A stretch of DNA of 45,149 bases from contig JAZTXR010000035.1 of the NCBI GenBank assembly GCA_045636545.1, positions 1 through 45,149 on the forward strand, read 5' to 3'. How positions within the stretch are numbered: position 1 is the stretch's first letter; each line of letters opens with the position of its first letter. The notes below the pieces were generated by a model. It was given only the letters and a program-made list of their open reading frames with translations, ran no database searches and was not told the origin of the DNA. This DNA is from HGM04593 sp045636545. Its GTDB lineage: Bacteria > Bacteroidota > Bacteroidia > Bacteroidales > Bacteroidaceae. Both the position numbers and the translations under genes were made by a program. Below are positions 1 through 7,640 of the stretch, one piece after another.

Positions 1-69
1 ATCCCGAGCGGTGTCTAAAGCACCAATGACAGTTTATAATCTTTATCCTTTACTGCTTCTGTCCGCTTG

Positions 70-97
70 CGAAGATAGCGATTTCTCGCTATCTTCG
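70..97. terminator. Hairpin, possible terminator
   Basis: A perfect 12-bp inverted repeat (CGAAGATAGCGA and its complement) encloses a TTTC loop. It lies about 75 bases beyond the stop codon of the leucine-rich repeat gene. Only a short T run follows on the plus strand, and none is seen on the minus strand, so termination is plausible but not certain. Bases 1-69 and 98-173 show no gene I can support. Confidence 0.5.
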
Positions 98-173
98 TTT
101 CGTTCTGCAAATATAGAATGACAGGTTCGCGATTTGATTTAGCTTATATCGAACTCACGTGTTATTTAGCAAA

Positions 174-1880
174 TTACTTTACAAAGACTTTCTTGCCATT
201 GACAATGTATATACCCTCGGTAGGATTCTCAACCTTGCGACCCAAGAGATCAAAGATTTCTTCTTTTCCATTTTCGATTTCCACATTTTCAACGCTTGTT
301 ATGCCACCAAAATCAAAGCGGAAGCCGTTGCTCAGCTGACCGCCTGTAGAGGTATCAAACTCGTCATCGTACATACCCAGCGACTCACACTCCAACTGCA
401 GATAAGCCTTGTTGGCATTGTTGACAAACCTGCCACCATCCAATGCAACTTTATACATACCAACAACGCCATCAACTATTGACAACACATAGTAGTTCAC
501 CCTATCAATAGCTGTAATATATTCGGTAACAGCCGTTCCTTGAAGCATATTATTCTCTATTGCTGCCGGAGCCTCATCTGTATAACTGAATGTATATGTA
601 CCGGCTTTTGCTTTTACTACAACAGCTGTTTTTGCAGGTATCACCCCCGACACTCGCTCCATCTTCAACAAATCGTCCTTCACCGCAACCGCAACATAAG
701 CCTCAACCCCTGTGGGTATTTCCACTTGATAGTCGAGATAAAGCGTAGCATAGCCGGCCTGACCGACAACAAGGTCAAACGGACCAGGCGCAGGAAGTTC
801 TACAATATTAGTAAAATCCTTCCAATAAGATGTTGATGCGTATTCAGCCTTTGCACCATACGGCACATAAAGCGTACAACCGCTTTTATCCAAGCTGTTA
901 AACTCACCACGAGGAGTAAAAAGATGCTCTGCCGGGATAAGTGATGTTATGCTTTTCAAAGCCGTACAATCACGAAAAAGATATACTTCAATACTTCTTA
1001 CGCTCTCCGGAATCACTATACTCTCAAGCGAAGTACACGCGCCAAACACATTCTGACCCAAAGTTGTTACGCTGTTTGGAATTTCAATGTCTACAAGACT
1101 GGTACACCCTGCAAATACACTATTCCCAATTGATGTTACACCAAAAGACATTACAACACTCTCAAGGCTGCTACAGCCGCAAAATGCAGAAGCTTTAATT
1201 TCGGCAACACCTGACGGAATTGTTATACTCTTAAGCGAACTACAATTCCAAAATGCCTCATTTGCAATAGTTGTAACACTTGAAGGAATTTCAATACCTA
1301 CAAGGTCTATACAGTCATAAAAAGCATAACTGCCAATGCGCGTTACACCATTGGGAATAACAGTATTTTTACAACCTGAAATAATTTCATTATAATTGGT
1401 ATTTATTATTGCATTGCAATTATTGCGACTATCGTACACTGTATTACCTTTCTCAACAACAATACTTTCAAGCAAAGGACAAGTGCTGAAAGGATTACTT
1501 CCTATCGCAGAAACGCCGGATGGTATCACAATCTCTTTTATTCCTGTATATTTGAAGGCATAAGTTCCTATAGATGTTACCGTAGATGGGATTTCAACAC
1601 TTGTAACATCCGGACACTTGTAGAAAGAATAACCATCAATACCCTTCACGTTATATGTATGGTTATTGTAAGTAACAGAAGATGGTATCACAATATCACC
1701 AGAATACTCTTCGTGGTATTCAAATTTGTCACTACCCTTGTAAGTAACATAAACATACGTTGGATAAAGTTCATTTGTTGGAATTCTATAAAAGATTCCA
1801 TCTACCTCAAAATCGTGAGCACTGGCCACCGTTGAACATAACAGCAAAAATGCTGCCAAAAGTTTTTTTAATTTTTTCAT
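174..1880 (-). CDS. Secreted BspA-like leucine-rich repeat protein with C-terminal sorting-type tail
   Basis: The 568-residue product starts with a clear signal peptide (about residues 1-21, ending STVASA). About ten repeats of the BspA/LRR_5 type follow between residues 60 and 330, with the recurring pattern IPSSVTSIGxxAFxxC. A beta-rich module lies at about 370-500, and the tail reads IFDLLGRKV...GIYIVNGKKVFVK. LRR_5 proteins of this kind are usually surface or secreted proteins linked to adhesion or host contact in Bacteroidales. The tail resembles C-terminal signals of type IX secretion cargo, though that system is not visible here. No good TAnnTTTG promoter was found upstream. Family assignment is firm; binding target and export route are inference. 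Confidence 0.9.
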   Translation of the reverse strand: MKKLKKLLAAFLLLCSTVASAHDFEVDGIFYRIPTNELYPTYVYVTYKGSDKFEYHEEYSGDIVIPSSVTYNNHTYNVKGIDGYSFYKCPDVTSVEIPSTVTSIGTYAFKYTGIKEIVIPSGVSAIGSNPFSTCPLLESIVVEKGNTVYDSRNNCNAIINTNYNEIISGCKNTVIPNGVTRIGSYAFYDCIDLVGIEIPSSVTTIANEAFWNCSSLKSITIPSGVAEIKASAFCGCSSLESVVMSFGVTSIGNSVFAGCTSLVDIEIPNSVTTLGQNVFGACTSLESIVIPESVRSIEVYLFRDCTALKSITSLIPAEHLFTPRGEFNSLDKSGCTLYVPYGAKAEYASTSYWKDFTNIVELPAPGPFDLVVGQAGYATLYLDYQVEIPTGVEAYVAVAVKDDLLKMERVSGVIPAKTAVVVKAKAGTYTFSYTDEAPAAIENNMLQGTAVTEYITAIDRVNYYVLSIVDGVVGMYKVALDGGRFVNNANKAYLQLECESLGMYDDEFDTSTGGQLSNGFRFDFGGITSVENVEIENGKEEIFDLLGRKVENPTEGIYIVNGKKVFVK

Positions 1881-2099
1881 AAATAAATATTGATAATATA
1901 ATGTATTGCTTTATTCTTTAATTAGAATTAGATATTAATCCCAAAAATGTGGTAGAGTCTTTACGGGAAACAGGATATTTCTAGCTCGCCCATTCACCTA
2001 TTTTCAAATAATTTTGCAAAATTATCGCCATATCGCCATCCGCCATTGGTCCATTCTAGTCCTTTATTGCAAACGCTGCCATTCCTGGGCATCACAGCA

Positions 2100-2330
2100 C
2101 CGATGTCCGTAGACCTTGACAATGAAGAGAAGCCCAAGATGTGGCAGATTGAGAACAGTTGGGGCACACAGTCGGGTTTCAACGGCACACTCATAATGAC
2201 CGGTGCGTGGTTCAATGAGTATATGTTCCGCCTTGTAGTAGACAAGAAGTACGTACCCGCAAAGGTGCTCGACGTGCTCGAGCAGAAGCCTACAATGCTC
2301 CCCGGCTTGGGACCCGATGTTCACACCTGA
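2100..2330 (+). pseudogene. 3' remnant of a C1-family aminopeptidase (bleomycin hydrolase-like)
   Basis: The reading frame from about 2100 encodes roughly 76 residues that look like the extreme C-terminus of a papain-fold aminopeptidase C / bleomycin hydrolase. It includes the ENSWG motif, which holds the catalytic Asn, followed by MTGAWFNEYMFRLVVDKKYV and KPTMLPG. The family is normally about 400 residues or more. The catalytic Cys region is absent and the expected HAM-type His motif just upstream reads TAPM. The frame can be opened at a TTG at 2046, but residues before about 2100 do not resemble the family. A strong hairpin follows the stop. I read this as the decayed end of a deleted gene. 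Confidence 0.75.
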
Positions 2331-2350
2331 GGAGCAATTGACAAACAACA

Positions 2351-2398
2351 ATGACCGACAATCCCCAAGGTCATGCGACCTTGGGGATTGTCGGTCAT
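2351..2398. terminator. Perfect 22-bp inverted repeat, bidirectional terminator
   Basis: Two perfectly complementary 22-base arms (2351-2372 and 2377-2398) flank an ATGC loop. The hairpin sits between the stop of the aminopeptidase remnant on the plus strand and the stop of the lipoprotein gene on the minus strand, where a shared terminator is expected. No long T run follows either side. Confidence 0.7.
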
Positions 2399-2413
2399 AT
2401 CCATTGTATGAAT

Positions 2414-2845
2414 CTATTTCGCCTGCTTGACAGTTATGTTTTGGTAAATATAACAAGGTTGTGATACCTCAATTGTCAATTTACGCGATTTGCCCGTTGT
2501 GTTCGGTCCGGCAATGATTTTCAGTTCATTGGCATATACAGCGGCATCAAGATACATTGACTTCTTATATTCTACTCTCAGCCAATCAAAAACATAGCAC
2601 TCTGTGCTGTCCGCCTCATTATACTCCCTATATTCTCTTGTTTTCGGGTCCTTGCTACTGACTATTATCGCCTGGTGAAAGTCATCGCCACCAAAAACCT
2701 TTTCACCACCCTCATTAGAAAAAGTCACATTCCCGGGATAGCCAAAATCCTTTTCCACAAAAGAACCACCAATAGGAATAAGGTCACAAGAGGCAAATAA
2801 CAGCGACATTGTGCATAAAAAGGTTTTAGTCAATGTTTCTTTCAT
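2414..2845 (-). CDS. Small predicted lipoprotein, BACON-like C-terminus
   Basis: The 143-residue product has a lipoprotein signal (LLFASC, lipid-attachment Cys at residue 20), so it should be membrane anchored outside the cytoplasm. The last 30 residues (TGKSRKLTIEVSQ...ITVKQ) resemble the final strands of BACON-type immunoglobulin-like modules common in Bacteroidales surface proteins. This likeness is weak. Its ATG overlaps the TGA of the upstream 35-codon exported-peptide gene (ATGA), so the two are probably translationally coupled and share the promoter at 2978-3008. A divergent membrane-tethered regulator lies on the other side. Function is unknown; a role in sensing or presenting the exported peptide is a guess from context. 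Confidence 0.75.
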   Translation of the reverse strand: MKETLTKTFLCTMSLLFASCDLIPIGGSFVEKDFGYPGNVTFSNEGGEKVFGGDDFHQAIIVSSKDPKTREYREYNEADSTECYVFDWLRVEYKKSMYLDAAVYANELKIIAGPNTTGKSRKLTIEVSQPCYIYQNITVKQAK

Positions 2846-2949
2846 AGTTCCAATATTACTTGTTTGGAATCATCAGATTGCGCATAAGCGACATTGCTTA
2901 ACAATAGTAAAGAGAAGCATAAAAATGCTTTTTTGAAATAATTCTTCAT
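2842..2949 (-). CDS. 35-residue exported peptide precursor
   Basis: The start was placed at the ATG at 2949, because upstream codons in the frame overlap the promoter. The product begins MKNYFKKAFLCFSLLLLSNV and is almost entirely signal peptide: lysines, a hydrophobic core and an AYA cleavage site. Cleavage after AYA would release the 12-residue peptide QSDDSKQVILEL. The stop overlaps the next start as ATGA. A near-consensus promoter and a tandem operator-like element lie directly upstream. I do not recognise a family. It could be a secreted signal peptide, a leader that only couples translation of the lipoprotein, or the stump of a longer lost protein. Confidence 0.6.
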   Translation of the reverse strand: MKNYFKKAFLCFSLLLLSNVAYAQSDDSKQVILEL

Positions 2950-2977
2950 AACGTATTTGTTCTTTTGTTTTTTTTTG

Positions 2978-3008
2978 CAAATGTATAAGCGTATAAATAA
3001 CATGCAAA
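2978..3008 (-). promoter_or_regulatory. Bacteroidota-type promoter of the exported-peptide/lipoprotein genes
   Basis: On the minus strand a TTTG (3008-3005) is followed by exactly 19 bases and then TACATTTG (2985-2978). This fits the Bacteroidota primary sigma consensus TTTG-N19-TAnnTTTG perfectly. The predicted transcript start leaves about 25 untranslated bases before the ATG at 2949. Confidence 0.8.
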
Positions 3009-3015
3009 GGAAATC

Positions 3016-3034
3016 TTGTCTAAGCCCGTCTAAG
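3016..3034 (-). promoter_or_regulatory. Operator-like tandem TAGAC element (copy 1)
   Basis: Read on the minus strand this is CTTAGACGGGCTTAGACAA, two TTAGAC units spaced by one 10-bp turn. It ends 7 bases before the -33 TTTG, 30 bases before the -7 box and 66 bases before the start codon of the exported-peptide gene. A second copy with the same direction and distances faces the opposite gene. Position just upstream of the -33 box suggests an activator site; binding by the adjacent HTH protein is inference. Confidence 0.65.
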
Positions 3035-3127
3035 TTCAAGAAAAAATCGCCCTCCATTTTTACAATATTGATTTACAGCACATTACAAAATAAGAAACAT
3101 CCACCCAAACCACTACATTTTTAATAA

Positions 3128-3146
3128 GATAGACAAGATTAGACAA
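3128..3146 (+). promoter_or_regulatory. Operator-like tandem TAGAC element (copy 2)
   Basis: GATAGACAAGATTAGACAA contains two TAGAC units 10 bp apart and matches copy 1 at 14 of 19 positions, including both TAGAC cores and the trailing AA. It ends 30 bases before the TACTTTAG -7 box and 66 bases before the ATG of the TPR/HTH regulator. These are the same distances as copy 1 has to its own promoter and gene. Confidence 0.65.
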
Positions 3147-3176
3147 AAGATTGCAGCACAACTCATTTTTTTACAT

Positions 3177-3184
3177 TACTTTAG
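3177..3184 (+). promoter_or_regulatory. Weak promoter -7 box of the TPR/HTH regulator
   Basis: TACTTTAG matches TAnnTTTG except for one base. The best upstream TTG (3151-3153) is 23 bases away, outside the usual 19-21. This promoter looks weaker than its divergent partner and may need an activator. Confidence 0.5.
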
Positions 3185-3212
3185 CTGTGAACAAAGAACA
3201 TAGCATACCATT

Positions 3213-4946
3213 ATGAGAAAATTAATACGCATTTTGTTGTTTTCATCGCTATTTTTTGTGTCATGCAACAAGCAAGAAAACGAGGTTTTATTAAAGCATT
3301 TGGATGACATTAAAGTAATGGGTGACACATTACCACAGGTTGCAATGCAAAGACTCGACTCTATAAAGCCACTGTTTGACAACGAAACGGAATATCTTTA
3401 CAACAAATTGGCATTATTAGAAATTAGGCTACAGGACAAGGCGTATATCACGCATACAACAGATAAACAAATAAAGGATATTTGCAGTTTCTTTAAAGAG
3501 AATGGAACAGATATTGAAAAACAGGAAGCATATTATTACATGGGAAGCGTTTATCGCGACCTTAATGATTACCCAAAGGCTGTGACTTTTTTTCTTAAAT
3601 CTGCCGAAATTGCAGAGAAGGCACAAGACGTAGACGTTAAATTATGGAGAAATACATATTCACAACTATCATTTTTGTATAAAAAACAATTTGATTACTC
3701 AGAAGCATTAAATACTGTTTTAAAAGGATTATCGGTTTCATTGAAAAATGGAATCAGTGATTTAAGGGAATATGCAAACGTTGCAAACTGCTATTTCATA
3801 ATGAAGGATACGATAAGTACAATAAAACACTATAACTCATTAATAGAAAATATCAACAATACAACTATAAACAAAAGCAACTCCGATATTATAGCAACAG
3901 CAATGGGCGATTATGTTTTATTGGGATATAAAAATGAAGCCACGCATTGTTTTGAATTACTTAGCAGACTTAACAATGAAGAACTGCCATTTAATTATCT
4001 TGTAAATCTCGCGATCTATTATGAGCACGTTGTATCTGCTGATAGTGCAGCAATTACAAGACTGGAATTATACGGTGCGACATCGCGCATTGAATCCAAA
4101 TACGATGCTGCGAGGTGGCTTACAAGGTATTATACCCAAAAAGGTGATTATGAAAAGGCAGCAGAGTATGCAATAAAGTTCATTGATGCAAATGAGGCTG
4201 TAATAGACAAAATTAACCTTGAGCATACAACAAATGCAAAGAACTTTTTCCAATACAGGCGCGACAAGGAAGAGGAGGCTCTAATAATGCACAAGGCAGC
4301 GAAGGTAAGGTATAACTCAATGTTGACAGTTTCACTCTCTATTATTCTGTTGCTTACAGGTGTATTGTTCCATTTTTGGCGAAAGAAGAAATTGGTCGCT
4401 GTCATTTTAAGCAAGGAGGAGAATATTAAGCAGGCGAAGGCTTTGGCTGCCGAAAAGGATATTGAGCTTGCAAAGGAGAAGCGGGAGATTGAGCAAAAAG
4501 AGAAAGAGCTGGAAGTTTTGAATGCCACCAATTCAAGACTTGCCAAGCAGTTGCAGGGTGCCGAGGAGGATTTCAAATTGCTTGTTGCGCAGAACCGCGA
4601 ACTTACAAAACTGATGCTGATGAATGACATTGCCAAAAATGACGGCGATATAATTGAGAAAGTCAAAAAGACATCAAAAGGGAAATACCACCTTAACGAT
4701 GATGAATGGAAAGAGCTGCTTGGGGCAATAGACAGGCTGTACCCGGAGTTCACGTACGAGGTACAGGCAAAGTTCAAAAAAATAAGTGAACCAATGTTGC
4801 GTGTGTGTTATCTTTTGAAAATAGGACTCACCGGGCCGCAGATTGCGAACTTGACCGACTACCCACGACAGACAGTGTGGGTAAGGATTAAAAGGATTCA
4901 ACAGACAATGCCCATGAATGAGATGCCGGGACTGCATAGAAAATAG
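3213..4946 (+). CDS. Membrane-tethered TPR sensor with C-terminal HTH
   Basis: The 577-residue protein begins with a lipoprotein-like signal (Cys at residue 18). TPR-like helical repeats follow (about 80-340), then one transmembrane segment (about 370-389), a long charged coiled coil (about 400-480) and a C-terminal helix-turn-helix (about 529-563, LTGPQIANLTDYPRQTVWVR). This layout puts the TPR part outside the inner membrane and the DNA-binding part in the cytoplasm, as in one-piece sensor-regulators common in Bacteroidales. It is divergent from the exported-peptide/lipoprotein pair, with matching operator-like elements in front of both. I infer that it controls itself and the pair, possibly in response to a peptide or envelope ligand. 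The first half is visibly more A/T-rich than the core genes. Confidence 0.75.
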   Translation: MRKLIRILLFSSLFFVSCNKQENEVLLKHLDDIKVMGDTLPQVAMQRLDSIKPLFDNETEYLYNKLALLEIRLQDKAYITHTTDKQIKDICSFFKENGTDIEKQEAYYYMGSVYRDLNDYPKAVTFFLKSAEIAEKAQDVDVKLWRNTYSQLSFLYKKQFDYSEALNTVLKGLSVSLKNGISDLREYANVANCYFIMKDTISTIKHYNSLIENINNTTINKSNSDIIATAMGDYVLLGYKNEATHCFELLSRLNNEELPFNYLVNLAIYYEHVVSADSAAITRLELYGATSRIESKYDAARWLTRYYTQKGDYEKAAEYAIKFIDANEAVIDKINLEHTTNAKNFFQYRRDKEEEALIMHKAAKVRYNSMLTVSLSIILLLTGVLFHFWRKKKLVAVILSKEENIKQAKALAAEKDIELAKEKREIEQKEKELEVLNATNSRLAKQLQGAEEDFKLLVAQNRELTKLMLMNDIAKNDGDIIEKVKKTSKGKYHLNDDEWKELLGAIDRLYPEFTYEVQAKFKKISEPMLRVCYLLKIGLTGPQIANLTDYPRQTVWVRIKRIQQTMPMNEMPGLHRK

Positions 4947-5026
4947 ACTCACAATTTATCGGGAATATCTATCACTATAATCGTTATTAACAATAGATAG
5001 TCAAGCCCTCGCAACAAAAAAAAAGG

Positions 5027-5034
5027 TATTTTTG
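5027..5034 (+). promoter_or_regulatory. Promoter -7 box of nhaA
   Basis: TATTTTTG is a perfect TAnnTTTG match, 24 bases before the ATG at 5059. No clear TTTG is seen at the proper distance upstream. A TTG at 5032 that would extend the reading frame lies inside this box, which argues against it as the start. Confidence 0.6.
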
Positions 5035-5058
5035 CAGCCGGAAAAAAATCAACAAAAC

Positions 5059-6396
5059 ATGACACACAACTACAGTTTCAAGAGCATGGTGAAGAAATAT
5101 GTGAACAGCAGTGTTGTTCTCATTGTGTGCGCCATACTTGCTCTTGTCTTTGCAAACACACCTATGAAAGGCGAGTTCTTCAAATTCTGGAACCAGGAGG
5201 TATGCCTGTCGATAGGTGAATTCAACCTGTTCAGCCACAACGGCCATCCAATGACACTCATACAGGTCATCAACGACTTCCTCATGGCAATCTTCTTCCT
5301 GTCCGTAGGTCTTGAGATAAAGCGTGAAATTCTTGTGGGTGAGCTTTCATCGGCCAAAAAGGCAATGCTGCCCATCATTGGCGCCTGCGGCGGTATGCTG
5401 GTTCCCGTTCTCCTGTTCTGGCTCAGCTGCCCCAATGACCCCGACATGCTGCGCGGTGTTGCCATCCCAATGGCAACGGACATCGCATTCTCGCTGGGTG
5501 TGCTCTCAATTTTTGACAAGCGTGTGCCAATAGGCCTGAAGATATTCCTTGCAGCACTTGCCGTTGCCGATGACCTTGGCGGTATCATCGTGATAGCCCT
5601 GTTCTACTCTTCGACAATTGACTTCAACTACCTGATGCTTGCAGGTGTGTGCGTTGCATTGCTAATCATTGCCAACCACAGGAAGATAATGCACAAGAAC
5701 TTCTATCTTGTAACAGGCCTTGTGCTATGGTATTTCATGCTCAACTCGGGCATACACTCAACCATCGCCGGCGTTATTGTCGCATTCTGCACACCCGGTT
5801 CACTGCGCAAGGGAGCTGCACGCTACATCCAGCGCATCAAGGAGAACATCAGTGGCTTCAACGAGGTACACACCATCGGCAAGCACCACACCGCAATACT
5901 GACACACGAGGAGATTCACAAGCTAAAGAGTATTGAATCGGCTGCCGACAAGCTAATCAGCCCGCTACAGGAGTTCGAGGACAGCCTGCACAACATCATA
6001 GGCTACTTCATCATCCCGCTCTTTGCCTTTGCCAATGTAGGCATCGACCTCTCGGCAATGTCGCTTGGCAGTCTTGTCGGCGGAATAGGCCTCTCTGTAA
6101 TCATTGGCCTTGTGGCTGGCAAGTTCATCGGTGTATTCTCATTCTCATGGATTGCCATAAAATTAGGTTTTGTGCAGCTGCCACAGGGAGCAGACTGGAA
6201 GTCCTTTGCATCGGTGTGCATGCTCTGCGGCATTGGCCTCACAGTCTCAATCTTCATTGCAGACCTCTCATACGCGGCACTCGGCAGCGGCACGTCACTG
6301 CTTGCCGAAGCAAAGTTGGGCATCCTTTGCGGCTCGCTCATTTCGGCAATCGCCGGCAGTCTGCTGCTCAACAGATTCCTGCCTAAAAAGGCGTAA
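5059..6396 (+). CDS. nhaA: Na+/H+ antiporter NhaA
   Basis: The 445-residue integral membrane protein expels sodium in exchange for protons and supports pH and salt homeostasis at the inner membrane. About a dozen hydrophobic segments are visible. The family hallmark VADDLGGI places the two ion-binding aspartates at residues 171 and 172 (the DD pair at 163/164 in the E. coli protein). It is longer than the 388-residue E. coli protein, mainly because of a charged insert at about 255-315 rich in His, Glu and Lys (GKHHT, HEEIHKLKS). I chose the ATG at 5059 because the TTG at 5032 lies within the promoter. It appears monocistronic, with a strong terminator after it. Confidence 0.95.
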   Translation: MTHNYSFKSMVKKYVNSSVVLIVCAILALVFANTPMKGEFFKFWNQEVCLSIGEFNLFSHNGHPMTLIQVINDFLMAIFFLSVGLEIKREILVGELSSAKKAMLPIIGACGGMLVPVLLFWLSCPNDPDMLRGVAIPMATDIAFSLGVLSIFDKRVPIGLKIFLAALAVADDLGGIIVIALFYSSTIDFNYLMLAGVCVALLIIANHRKIMHKNFYLVTGLVLWYFMLNSGIHSTIAGVIVAFCTPGSLRKGAARYIQRIKENISGFNEVHTIGKHHTAILTHEEIHKLKSIESAADKLISPLQEFEDSLHNIIGYFIIPLFAFANVGIDLSAMSLGSLVGGIGLSVIIGLVAGKFIGVFSFSWIAIKLGFVQLPQGADWKSFASVCMLCGIGLTVSIFIADLSYAALGSGTSLLAEAKLGILCGSLISAIAGSLLLNRFLPKKA

Positions 6397-6408
6397 ACAA
6401 AGAACATG

Positions 6409-6447
6409 TACTATAAGAGGAGTTGCGCTGCAACTCCTCTTATAGTA
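6409..6447. terminator. Bidirectional terminator between nhaA and the M28 peptidase
   Basis: Complementary 18-base arms (6409-6426 and 6430-6447) lie between two convergent genes and abut the peptidase stop codon. They share an ACTATAAGAGGAGTTGC-type stem with a 3-5 nt loop. Confidence 0.8.
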
Positions 6448-7365
6448 TCAATACCTTTCATTCGCCAACCTCCATACACACAGGAAAGCTGCGCGGGTGA
6501 TATCCGTCATCTTTTCATAATCAATTTTATCGGCCGTATCGGACGGGAGGTGATAGTCGGGGTGTCCCTCAGTATGGTACCACACAATGGGGATTCCGTT
6601 CTTTGCAAACCAGGTATTGTCACTACCGCCGGTGGGATTGTCCCAGGCACGGTAATCGGGAATAAAGGAGAAACCGCGTACTGCCATATCCTCTTTTAGC
6701 CATTCACCGAAAGAGGGGTGCGAAGCCGTGTAGAAATAGGTCAGATGTTTGGGATTGCCGACCGGTCCACGGCCTATCATATCAAAGTTCATATAGGCAG
6801 AAACCTGCGATAAAAAGGCGCAATTCCCGACAAAATGGCGCGAGCCAAGCAAGCCTTTCTCCTCACCGTCCCAAAAGGCAAAGATGATGCCACGCTCGGG
6901 TGTCTTGCGCATCTTTTTCACGGCACGCGCTATCTGCAGCACAGCCGACACGCCCGAGGCATTGTCATCGGCACCGTTATAGCAGCTGTCACCATCTACT
7001 GCCACACCAATTCCAACATGGTCATAATGGGCACCCACCACAATATACTCACTGCTCTTGCCCGGGATTACGGCAAGAATGTTGTTCATTGCACAGCCGT
7101 TGACAGCAAACGGCTGCAGATATCCGTCACATCCCATAGGCCTTACACCCCAATCATCGAGCAGAGAGACAATATACGCCGCAGCCATGCGGCCGCCCTC
7201 TTCGCCTGCATCGCGCCCCTGCAAGGAATCGGATGCAAGAGTCTCTACAAAAATACGCGCATCGCTTGATAGAATTGTGCGATATCCACGCTCTATATGT
7301 TTTTGAGAAAAGAGCATTGACGGGAACAGCAGCAGGGCTGCAAGTGTGACTTTAAATCCTGACAT
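6448..7365 (-). CDS. Exported M28-family zinc peptidase
   Basis: The chosen ATG at 7365 gives 305 residues that begin with a signal peptide (MSGFKVTLAALLLFPSMLFS). The longer frame to 7452 crosses the promoter and lacks the signal at its N-terminus. The M28 metal ligands appear in order: AHYDHVG, NGADDNASG, WDGEEKGLLGS, a later FDMIGRG and the final His in DYHLPSDT. Family members are two-zinc aminopeptidases or glutaminyl cyclase-like enzymes; peptidase activity is likelier given the intact ligands and the EE pair. It should act in the periplasm or at the envelope on peptides. It has its own promoter and is separated from mraZ by about 275 bases holding divergent promoters. Confidence 0.9.
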   Translation of the reverse strand: MSGFKVTLAALLLFPSMLFSQKHIERGYRTILSSDARIFVETLASDSLQGRDAGEEGGRMAAAYIVSLLDDWGVRPMGCDGYLQPFAVNGCAMNNILAVIPGKSSEYIVVGAHYDHVGIGVAVDGDSCYNGADDNASGVSAVLQIARAVKKMRKTPERGIIFAFWDGEEKGLLGSRHFVGNCAFLSQVSAYMNFDMIGRGPVGNPKHLTYFYTASHPSFGEWLKEDMAVRGFSFIPDYRAWDNPTGGSDNTWFAKNGIPIVWYHTEGHPDYHLPSDTADKIDYEKMTDITRAAFLCVWRLANERY

Positions 7366-7388
7366 GGTAAGAAATGTTTTGTTTTCCG

Positions 7389-7419
7389 CAAAAGTAGCTC
7401 TTTTGCCTATGCTGTGCAA
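7389..7419 (-). promoter_or_regulatory. Promoter of the M28 peptidase
   Basis: On the minus strand TTG (7419-7417), 20 bases, then TACTTTTG (7396-7389), a perfect TAnnTTTG. It lies 23 bases upstream of the ATG at 7365. Confidence 0.65.
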
Positions 7420-7561
7420 TACCGTCAAGCAATAACTTTGAAGCGAACACATGCCTCACGCCCCACCGGCAACGTTGCGGATTAACAAGCTATACATCAG
7501 CACAATAAAGCGGGAAAGGAAGACTGTACAAGTTCTTAACAGGCTGTTGAAAACTTTATTT

Positions 7562-7612
7562 TAATTTTGTTTTGCAAAATTGTGGGGAATTGTGGGGAAT
7601 TGTGTAATTTTG
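7562..7612 (+). promoter_or_regulatory. mraZ/dcw promoter region
   Basis: Two perfect TAnnTTTG boxes (both TAATTTTG) occur at 7562-7569 and 7605-7612. The second is better placed for the mraZ ATG at 7641, but neither has a TTTG at an ideal distance (a TTG at 7580-7582 is 22 bases from the second). The GTGGGG repeats lie between and overlapping them. Confidence 0.6.
7580..7604 (+). promoter_or_regulatory. MraZ-box-like tandem repeats
   Basis: TTGTGGGGAA occurs twice in perfect tandem (7580-7589 and 7590-7599), followed by a partial third unit TTGTG (7600-7604), with a 10-bp period. MraZ proteins are known to bind tandem GTGGG-type repeats spaced by one helical turn in front of their own operon. 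Their position against the promoter predicts autorepression of the dcw cluster. Confidence 0.75.
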
Positions 7613-7640
7613 GAACGGATATTATATTAAGGCTAAAAGT

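Noticed and set aside
13..19. GTCTAAA, a single half-site like the TAGAC element, near the left edge
   Set aside because: Only one unit, no tandem partner and no gene start at the expected distance inside the window.
5032..5058. TTG start adding nine residues to NhaA
   Set aside because: It lies in the promoter -7 box, so it would not be in the mRNA.
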